Positions 15,928 to 21,761 of a stretch of 21,761 nt of DNA are shown in pieces; position 1 is the stretch's first letter; the number at the start of each line of letters is the position of its first letter. The notes below the pieces were generated by a model. It made no database searches and was not told the origin of the DNA. It saw only the letters and a program-made list of their open reading frames with translations. Origin of the DNA: Deltaproteobacteria bacterium (GTDB taxonomy: Bacteria > Desulfobacterota > Desulfobacteria > Desulfobacterales > ETH-SRB1); the NCBI GenBank assembly GCA_030627405.1, contig DAOUSD010000005.1:1-21761 (forward strand). Reading direction: 5' to 3'. The position numbers and the translations under genes were made by a program.

Positions 15928-17361
15928 TCCTGGCAAAGTACTGTTTATAACAGATTAAAAATAGGAATAAATCAGAAAAGAATCATTCTTGATAAGACAG
16001 GCGTTCTCCTGCACGAAAGTTTTCTTGAATATTTGGAAGCAAAAGAAATTAATTTTGTAATTTCAAGCTCACTTCCGGAAATCCTCGTTGGAGCTGGATC
16101 AAATGATTATGGAATTGTCTTATCTTTATATAGGGAATTGCCGACCAGTTTATCAAATAAAATTGATATTACTGTTTATGATTATAGCCTACTGCCCATT
16201 GATATTGAGTATCCGTTAGCTCAATCCCTTAATGCAGACGATTTGATTTCTTTACTTTGTTTCTATAATGATTCAGACAAAACCAACCTAATCACAGAAT
16301 CAAATATAAAAAATGAACTTGTCGCTTCTGAAAAGCATCAAAGGGGAATAAACTGTGCCGCCCTGAAAGATAAAATTTTTATTCTATCACAACAAACCAT
16401 TAATGATTATGACGAAATTCTTGAAATGGGCCGCTTGTGGGGTGAATATGTTTATCTGTGTTTTGGGATTGATACTGATCCCGATGAATATTTGATGAAA
16501 ACCATTGATGAGAAAACCGAAAATGCTGTTCTTAATGGCTGTTTAAAACATTCATTTCACGAGTCTTTAAGTAGTTTGAAAACCGTTGATAAAATCCGGT
16601 CCCATATCAAGCAAAAGAATAAATCAAAGATAGCTCTGATTTGTTTTGACGGAATGGGTGTGGCGGAATGGAGGTTACTTGAAAAATACTTGTCAGCTTT
16701 GGGATTCAATTTTTCCGAAAAATATTTGTTTGCTTTAATTCCCACAATGACATCAATTTCAAGAAGCGCTATCTATTATGGCACATATGAATCTGTTTAT
16801 TCCTTGGGTTCAATAAATGAGGAAAAACAATTTAATGATTATTTTAAAAACAGATTTTGCAGATTTTACCGTGAGGGAGAAATCAAGAATGAAGATAGTG
16901 TCCTTGGCGTTGATATTGTTTCGGTGATTTATAATTTTTTTGATGAACTGGCTCATGACACCAAATTACCGCCTGGAGAACAAACAAAAACCATCTATTT
17001 TAAAAACGTATTAAGCTACCTTGGAAAATCACGAATAAAGGATGAGTTGATATTATTAAAAAAGCTCGGTTATTCAATATTCTTTTGTTCAGATCATGGA
17101 AGTGTTGTTGCTCAAGGGAATGGCCAGAAGATTGACAAATATTTAATTGAACAGTCATGTAAACGGGCCACTTTGATGAGCGAATCTGAGTTGGCAAATT
17201 CTTATGATGCCAATCAATACGAAATCCCTTTTATAACTGACAAGATAGCATTATTGGCAAAAGGCAGAACCATGTTTGCATCTAAAAAAGAAACAAAGAT
17301 TTCTCATGGAGGCATAACCCTTGATGAACTTATCGTTCCATTTGTGGAGATATTAAATTGA
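15925..17361 (+). CDS. pglZ: PglZ-family alkaline-phosphatase-fold protein
   Basis: A 478-residue protein that starts at TTG 15925, directly after the helicase stop, with GGAG at 15912-15915 nine bases upstream. The metal-site blocks of the PglZ fold are present: FDGMGVAEW (D242), PTMTSISRSA (273-282, with the Thr/Ser nucleophile position), SDHG (D390, H391) and SHGGITLDELIVPF (H461). PglZ is the hallmark protein of BREX systems, and related PglZ proteins show metal-dependent nuclease activity. At 478 residues it is short against many BREX PglZ proteins of 600-850. The N-terminal ~230 residues form a separate domain of no recognised family. It overlaps the next gene by 4 bp, so translation is coupled. 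Confidence 0.85.
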   Translation: MSWQSTVYNRLKIGINQKRIILDKTGVLLHESFLEYLEAKEINFVISSSLPEILVGAGSNDYGIVLSLYRELPTSLSNKIDITVYDYSLLPIDIEYPLAQSLNADDLISLLCFYNDSDKTNLITESNIKNELVASEKHQRGINCAALKDKIFILSQQTINDYDEILEMGRLWGEYVYLCFGIDTDPDEYLMKTIDEKTENAVLNGCLKHSFHESLSSLKTVDKIRSHIKQKNKSKIALICFDGMGVAEWRLLEKYLSALGFNFSEKYLFALIPTMTSISRSAIYYGTYESVYSLGSINEEKQFNDYFKNRFCRFYREGEIKNEDSVLGVDIVSVIYNFFDELAHDTKLPPGEQTKTIYFKNVLSYLGKSRIKDELILLKKLGYSIFFCSDHGSVVAQGNGQKIDKYLIEQSCKRATLMSESELANSYDANQYEIPFITDKIALLAKGRTMFASKKETKISHGGITLDELIVPFVEILN

Positions 17362-18101
17362 TTGGATTAGACAGACCATTAAGACCATCCTGGATATATG
17401 AAACATTAAAAATGATAGAAGTGGGGGAAAAGCCATCAATATATAATGAGCCGTTTGAAGATATTGCCAAAGAGCTGGTGGGCAAAGAAGGCAAGCGGAA
17501 AATCCGTACAATAATTTTTAGAAGTTTTATCTATTCCCTTCAGGAAGGGCGGGGGACAATACAATCAAATATTTTTATTGAATGGTCTAAAAATAAGTCT
17601 TTAGAAGAATTAAAGCTGTTATTTTTCTGGAAAATCCTTATAGATTATGAGGTTGCGAGATTTATAATTAAAAAGATTGATATTTGTGTGGATAGCTCAA
17701 ACAGTTTATCAGTTGCATTATTGTCAAAGAAACTGGTTCAGGAATATGGTGATCGCGATGTTGTTAAACGATCTCTGCGGTCATTTCTTGCAACACTCGA
17801 TCATTTTGGATTCCTCAGTCAAATTGATAAAAAGAATTACAATTTATTCGATAAAGCTACACTTTCCAATGAGCAACTCAGAGATTTTTTGATTTTATAT
17901 ACCGAAGCATTTTTAAGATCTAAAGTTGTTGATATAAAAAACATCGAGCCCGAATTTTTCTTTTTCTTCCAGCCAGCAGATCTCCCGGGCGTTGCTAAAA
18001 AATATAATGGCATAGACTGGGAATATATTCGTGGAGCAAATCGAAACCAGTTGATATTAAGAAATGAAAGGAAAACTTTGTGGTCAGATCTTCATTCTTG
18101 A
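17358..18101 (+). CDS. brxA: BrxA-like protein (last gene of BREX-like operon)
   Basis: A 247-residue protein that starts at TTG 17358. The TTGA overlap shares bases with the pglZ stop, and GGAG at 17346-17349 is eight bases upstream. The opening RPLRPSWIYETLKM, then GKEGKRKIRTIIFR and RDVVKRSLRSFLATL, resemble the winged-helix BrxA family of BREX, and last position after pglZ matches type 3 BREX order. BrxA is a small DNA-binding protein required for defence in studied systems. The final codons (Leu-His-Ser) and the TGA lie inside the IS-end-like repeat at 18089-18103, so the natural C-terminus may have been trimmed or replaced. The family call rests on pattern and position. Confidence 0.6.
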   Translation: MIGLDRPLRPSWIYETLKMIEVGEKPSIYNEPFEDIAKELVGKEGKRKIRTIIFRSFIYSLQEGRGTIQSNIFIEWSKNKSLEELKLLFFWKILIDYEVARFIIKKIDICVDSSNSLSVALLSKKLVQEYGDRDVVKRSLRSFLATLDHFGFLSQIDKKNYNLFDKATLSNEQLRDFLILYTEAFLRSKVVDIKNIEPEFFFFFQPADLPGVAKKYNGIDWEYIRGANRNQLILRNERKTLWSDLHS

Positions 18102-18130
18102 CAGTTGCCAGCACCTTGTCAAAAATGAAG
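18089..18130. repeat. IS-end-like inverted repeat pair, right edge of island
   Basis: CTTCATTCTTGACA (18090-18103) and TGTCAAAAATGAAG (18117-18130) match in inverted orientation at 13 of 14 positions around a 13-base spacer. The left arm with one extra base (18089) is the perfect reverse complement of 4402-4416. The right arm continues as GAC, three bases, CCCC and TGTTT, recalling the 4402-4430 copy. It looks like two IS ends back to back. Confidence 0.65.
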
Positions 18131-18149
18131 ACTCACCCCCTGTTTCTTC

Positions 18150-18285
18150 TTTATAAAGGATATGAAAGTATAAAGAACCTTCCAATAAAAATTATGGTCT
18201 CTCATACTCCTCCACATAACACCGCCATAGATATTGTTGGCGACGGAATTCATGTTGGAAGTACGGCTGTTAGAAAATTTATAGA
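18150..18285 (+). pseudogene. duplicated internal fragment of the metallophosphoesterase gene
   Basis: This is a near-identical copy of 3802-3937 (three mismatches in 136 bp). It encodes the equivalent of residues about 118-163, including the SHTPP metal ligand, but no start and none of the other metal-site motifs. On its left it abuts an IS-end-like sequence, and 15 bp to its right is the end of the isomerase gene. The frame stays open into flanking DNA (18080-18364), but that chimaeric frame is not a gene. The high identity implies a recent duplication or acquisition. Confidence 0.92.
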
Positions 18286-18300
18286 CGGCTACCTGAAATG

Positions 18301-19305
18301 TTACAAAAATTTTTCTATTTTGGATTTTTCACTGAGTTTTTGTATGTATATTTTGACTTCCTGATTTGTTTTTTCCTGTTTCAAATGCTGAGCAAGGTTT
18401 TCTTTTACATTTTCATAAGCAATTGTCTTTTTAGGCGTTTTATCTGCAACTTTGATGATATGATATCCAAACTGAGTTTCTACAATATCGCTTACCTCTT
18501 CAGTTTTTAATGCAAACGCTGCGTCTTCAAAAGGTTTTACCATTTGACCTCGCTGGAAGTAGCCCAAATCTCCGCCATTGTTTTTACTGGGGCCTTCTGA
18601 AAACTCTTTTGCGAGCGCAGCGAAATTCTCGCCTTTATTAAGCTTCTGTTGAATGTTTTTAATTTTTTGTTTTGCTTCAGATTTTTTTATTTCATCCGCT
18701 CCCGGCTCAACTTTTATCAAAATATGACTTGCTTTTATTTGTTCGGGCTGTTTGAAGCGGTCGGGATTACTATCATAAAAGACCTTGCTTTCTTCATCTG
18801 AAATTTCAATCTTATCAGCAACCTGAGTTTCAATAAGTTTTTGTATTGCAATACCCTTCTCGATTTTTAGCTTTAAGGCACTCTCAGATAAATTTAGCTC
18901 GCCTAATAATTTTTCAAATTCAGTGTTATTAGGAAACTTTTGTTTTAAAGATTTTATCTCAGAATCGATTGCCTCTTTTTCAACTTTAATTCCCTTATTC
19001 CGGCTCTCTTGAAACAGCAGTTCGACGTTGATCAGGTTGTCAAAAATTTCATTTCTGATATGTTCAAGCTGTTCCGGTAAAATTTTTTGTCCCTGCTGTG
19101 AAATCCTTTGTTTAACCTGGCTTATCTCTCTATTAAATTCTTCACTTGTAATAACAGATGCATTAACTATGGCTATTTTATCTATTGAGGGCTCATTTTT
19201 TTCTGCCTGGACGGTTAAAGCGGATAGAAATAAAGACAGCGCCACTATAATTGCATAAATAAATCTTCCTGCAGAAAGATTTTTGGAATGAATTTTCATT
19301 GACAT
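18301..19305 (-). CDS. periplasmic parvulin-type peptidyl-prolyl isomerase (SurA/PrsA-like)
   Basis: A 334-residue protein. It starts at the ATG at 19305, backed by AAGGAG nine bases upstream, rather than the ATG six bases further in. A signal peptide spans about residues 1-34 (IIVALSLFLSALTVQA), with cleavage likely after VQA. A SurA-N-like helical chaperone region occupies about 45-185. One parvulin (rotamase) domain spans about 190-287, with ASHILIKV (H194), GGDLGYF (244-250) and FGYHIIKV (279-286). The helical tail follows. It catalyses cis-trans isomerisation at proline and helps outer-membrane or secreted proteins fold in the periplasm. A single rotamase domain makes it closer to PrsA or one-domain SurA forms than to E. 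coli SurA. It looks intact and unrelated to the island. Confidence 0.88.
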   Translation of the reverse strand: MSMKIHSKNLSAGRFIYAIIVALSLFLSALTVQAEKNEPSIDKIAIVNASVITSEEFNREISQVKQRISQQGQKILPEQLEHIRNEIFDNLINVELLFQESRNKGIKVEKEAIDSEIKSLKQKFPNNTEFEKLLGELNLSESALKLKIEKGIAIQKLIETQVADKIEISDEESKVFYDSNPDRFKQPEQIKASHILIKVEPGADEIKKSEAKQKIKNIQQKLNKGENFAALAKEFSEGPSKNNGGDLGYFQRGQMVKPFEDAAFALKTEEVSDIVETQFGYHIIKVADKTPKKTIAYENVKENLAQHLKQEKTNQEVKIYIQKLSEKSKIEKFL

Positions 19306-19325
19306 AACGTTATTCTCCTTTAATC

Positions 19326-19482
19326 TAAGTTGAGCTATTTTTTGCGAAGAAATGTGCCAAGATCTTGATGCAGCAAGGTTTGCGAAAAGCGTAGGCGTAC
19401 CAATGAATATATCGAGACTTTTCGCAAGTCCTTAATGCGCAAGAGATTGGTGCAGGTCGAGTAAAAAATCGCTCAATTTAAG
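19326..19482. repeat. long imperfect palindrome upstream of the isomerase gene
   Basis: Two arms of about 64 bases (19326-19389 and 19418-19482) are imperfect reverse complements around a 28-base loop. The best-matched blocks are TTGAGC.ATTTTTT against its partner at the outer ends, CCAA..TCTTG..GCA..AAGG in the middle, and TTGCGAAAAG next to the loop, paired with CTTTTCGCAA. It has no convincing reading frame. It looks like a dispersed intergenic repeat or a folded RNA or recombination element. Only one copy is in the window. Confidence 0.7.
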
Positions 19483-19692
19483 TTTTAGAAACAGGACAGA
19501 AACTGTATTCGTAATACGTGCTAATAAGAAAAGTTTTATCAGTAGGCAGGTCACGAAAACGCAAAAAATGTTTGTCCGGCACTCTTGATTATTTAAAATA
19601 ATAAATTCATAAACACATATTATTAGGTTTGCAAGAAAAAACTTTGATTACAATAAAAGTATGGCCATCTTCAGTCATGGAACCTATTTCAA

Positions 19693-20138
19693 TTAGTGAA
19701 CTACCCTCAGGGGAATGCCCACATTGTGTGGAGGAACGTTAAGGGTAAATACCCATCTGAATACAGTGTATAACAACGCTGTATTGAATATTCGAAATAT
19801 TATTTCTCCAAGATATATGTTATGCTTGGTGCGTGAAAACCATCCAGGCCATACAACCCACATGGTAAACGGAGGCGCCGATACCAGTGTGGTCCATAAC
19901 CGCTTTGTGGGAGCCACAGTATCCACATAGTCCGGCACCCGCCGCAAAGGGCGGATAAAAGTCCATATTTCCAGCCCCATGAAAGCGTTATCAACATGGA
20001 AAACAGCCGGCCAAAAAAGAAACTCATCCTATAAGAGCTGTAAAAGACAAAATCCACAGAATAAAAGTTTACGGCAAAGCCCAGCAACCCTAAGATTGTC
20101 GAAATTGCAACCTTGTATGTGGTTATATTCCCATTCAT
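19693..20138 (-). pseudogene. frameshifted multi-helix membrane sensor-like gene
   Basis: From the ATG at 20138 the frame reads a hydrophobic protein (YKVAISTILGLLGFAVNFYS, then SMLITLSWGWKYGLLSALCG, then WLPQSGYGP) and then turns to nonsense. The other minus-strand frame picks up at LVSAPPFTMWVVW and continues with LGEIIFRIFNTALLYTVF to a stop at 19693. Removing one CA of the repeated dinucleotide (TGTG on the plus strand near 19887-19891) would join them as GYGPLVSAPPF. The result looks like the membrane input domain of a signalling protein, about 150 residues, lacking any output domain. The ATG overlaps the kinase stop by 4 bp (ATGA). It is either a true pseudogene or one sequencing error. 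Confidence 0.6.
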
Positions 20139-21761
20139 TCATCCAGCGCCTCCCGCACTTTGCGCGCCAGACCTTTCGGTGTAAAAGGCTTTTGGATAAA
20201 ATTTAGTTCCGGCAACAAAACACCGTGATGAACAATGGCGTTGTCCGCGTATCCTGACATATAAATTACCTTCATCCGGGGATAAAGAGGCTGTAACCTT
20301 TCTGCGAGTTCCTTCCCGCCCATCTTGGGCATTACCACATCGGTGAGCAACAGGTTGATCGGGCCCGCGTGGTCCTTGCCGACCCTCAAAGCATCTTCAC
20401 CATTTTCAGCTACAAGGACCCTGTACCCATAGCTCTGGAGAACCACTTGCGTAAATTTTCGAAGACCATCATCATCCTCCACAATTAAAACAATTTCAGA
20501 ACCGCTAAGATCGCCCACGGGGCTTTGTTCTTTTTCCTCCGGCTCTGCATCCCCCTTTACCTTCGGCAGATAGACTTTGAATGTCGTTCCTTTCCCAGGC
20601 TCACTGTAAACCCAGACAAAGCCATTGTTTTGCTTGACAATGCCGTAAACTGTGGACAGGCCCAATCCGGTGCCCTTGCCGACTTCCTTTGTGGTGAAGA
20701 AAGGCTCGAAGATATGTTCCCGGGTTTCTTTGTTCATTCCTTTGCCGTTATCGCTTATAGCCAGCATCACATAATGGCCTGGTTTTTCTCCTTTAATACC
20801 GCGCTCCTGAAAATAGTTCTTGTCCAGATCAGCGTTGGCTGTCTCAATGGTGAGCTTGCCCCCCTGTGGTATGGCGTCTCTGGCATTGACCACCATGTTC
20901 ATGATTATCTGGTCGATCTGTCCGGAGTCTGCATGGACTTTCCACAGCTCTGGTTTTAAAACCGTTAAAAATTCAATGTCTTCTCCGATAGCACGCTTAA
21001 GCATATTTTTTGTTTCGTTTATCCCTTTATTCAGATCTATAACCTCAGGCTTTATCACCTGCTTACGGCTGAAGGCAAGAAGTTGGCGGGTAAGAGATGC
21101 CGCCCTCTTCCCGGCTTTCTTGATTTCTTCTATTCCCTTGCGTAAGGATTCATCCTTGATGACATCCATCAATGCAAAGTCGGCATTACCGATGATGATA
21201 GTCAGCAGGTTGTTAAAATCATGGGCAATACCGCCGGCCAGGGTGCCTACGGCCTCCATTTTCTGGGACTGAGCGAGTTGGGCTTCGAGTTTCTTTTTCT
21301 CTGTGATATCAATAAAGCTATCGAGCAAGCATTGTTTACCACCCAAAAAGATGGTGGTAGCAGTTTTTAGAATGGGGACTTCTTTTCCATTTGCCATAAG
21401 CAATATACGCTCCGAGTTATCCTCTTTTTGTCCAAGATCGGTAATCGGACATTTTTTTTCTTCCGCAGGGCAAATATACTTATGACACACGTGACCTATA
21501 ATCTGCTCTTTAGGGGCTCCTATCATTCTGATGGCAGCAGGATTGGCATCAACAATTATGTGTGTTTCCGCATCGATGACCACGATTCCTGTTTGTATGG
21601 AATCCATGGTGGTTTTTAAACGATTTTCACTCTCCTGCAATGCCTCCCCTTTTTGCGCAACATCTTCCAGAATGCTCAGCAGTGACTTTCTGGCTTGTTC
21701 AGATTCTCTATAAAGCCCTTGAAGTTCCCTCTTGCTGGAGATCAGTTGCTCTGTTTTCTTC
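20135..21761 (-). CDS. hybrid sensor histidine kinase/response regulator (5' partial)
   Basis: The frame is open to the right edge (upstream codons give KKTEQLISSKRELQGLY, a coiled-coil style linker), so the TTG at 21640 is not the true start. Counted from there, a PAS domain (about 1-115: GIVVIDAETHIIVDANPAA; it carries CHKYICPAEEKKCP, a cysteine-rich insert) leads to the dimerisation helix with H-box GGIAHDFNNLL (His codon near 21221). N-box NMVVNARDAIP, G1 SDNGKGM, and FEPFFTTKEVGKGTGLGLS follow. The receiver domain is C-terminal, with VLIVEDDDG and the phospho-acceptor LLLTDVVMP (Asp codon 20339-20341), and FIQKPFT as its Lys block. Its ligand and target are unknown. No separate output regulator is seen nearby. 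Confidence 0.9.
   Translation of the reverse strand, partial: KKTEQLISSKRELQGLYRESEQARKSLLSILEDVAQKGEALQESENRLKTTMDSIQTGIVVIDAETHIIVDANPAAIRMIGAPKEQIIGHVCHKYICPAEEKKCPITDLGQKEDNSERILLMANGKEVPILKTATTIFLGGKQCLLDSFIDITEKKKLEAQLAQSQKMEAVGTLAGGIAHDFNNLLTIIIGNADFALMDVIKDESLRKGIEEIKKAGKRAASLTRQLLAFSRKQVIKPEVIDLNKGINETKNMLKRAIGEDIEFLTVLKPELWKVHADSGQIDQIIMNMVVNARDAIPQGGKLTIETANADLDKNYFQERGIKGEKPGHYVMLAISDNGKGMNKETREHIFEPFFTTKEVGKGTGLGLSTVYGIVKQNNGFVWVYSEPGKGTTFKVYLPKVKGDAEPEEKEQSPVGDLSGSEIVLIVEDDDGLRKFTQVVLQSYGYRVLVAENGEDALRVGKDHAGPINLLLTDVVMPKMGGKELAERLQPLYPRMKVIYMSGYADNAIVHHGVLLPELNFIQKPFTPKGLARKVREALDE

Noticed and set aside
4402..18103. A complete transposon bounded by the 15-bp inverted repeats
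   Set aside because: The bases outside the two ends show no matching target duplication and no transposase gene for these ends is inside. I keep only the repeat observation.
18080..18364. Plus-strand frame of 94 residues across the right island edge
   Set aside because: It is a chimaera of the brxA end, an IS-end-like sequence, the phosphoesterase fragment and the antisense of the isomerase 3' end. It lacks a proper start site.
1..21761. CRISPR array, tRNA or rRNA genes
   Set aside because: No regularly spaced short repeats and no cloverleaf or rRNA-like sequence were seen on either strand.

Overview
The window reads like a chromosomal segment of a Gram-negative, probably anaerobic, bacterium of the Desulfobacterota type (inferred from the style of the housekeeping proteins: a long GlmS-like SIS protein, a DUF2520 protein, a periplasmic parvulin and a hybrid kinase with a GGIAHDFNN H-box). 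It consists of an AT-rich defence island inserted into ordinary genes.

Left flank (1-4103): a partial SIS-domain protein related to the isomerase half of glucosamine-6-phosphate synthase, a 113-residue conserved hypothetical, a Rossmann/DUF2520 protein and a small metallophosphoesterase, all on the plus strand. Between 4104 and 5030 there is no intact gene. This stretch holds gene debris, insertion-sequence-end-like repeats and a 147-bp MITE-like element with a clean 8-bp target duplication.

Island (5031-18101): first a two-gene module, a TIR-like (DUF1863/ThsB-type) protein followed 6 bp later by a small four-helix membrane protein. Next is an internally deleted IS110-family transposase on the minus strand. 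Then comes a compact plus-strand operon of five genes: BrxC-like ATPase, zinc-ribbon DNA methyltransferase, SNF2 helicase, PglZ phosphatase-fold protein and a BrxA-like protein. The order matches type 3 BREX (brxF-brxC-pglXI-brxHII-pglZ-brxA), except that there is no separate brxF. The first ~155 residues of the ATPase instead resemble BrxF, with both nucleotide-binding motifs degraded. This apparent BrxF-BrxC fusion is the most unusual part of the window. In the proposed BREX logic (family knowledge) the methyltransferase marks host DNA, while the ATPase, helicase, PglZ and BrxA act on unmarked phage DNA.

Island edges: a 136-bp piece of the left-flank metallophosphoesterase gene (3802-3937) recurs in direct orientation at 18150-18285 with three mismatches. 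A 15-bp IS-end-like sequence occurs in opposite orientations at 4402-4416 and 18089-18103. These point to acquisition through mobile elements and recombination.

Right flank (18301-21761, minus strand): a secreted parvulin-type peptidyl-prolyl isomerase, a long imperfect palindrome upstream of it, a frameshifted membrane sensor-like gene, and a hybrid histidine kinase/response regulator running off the right edge.
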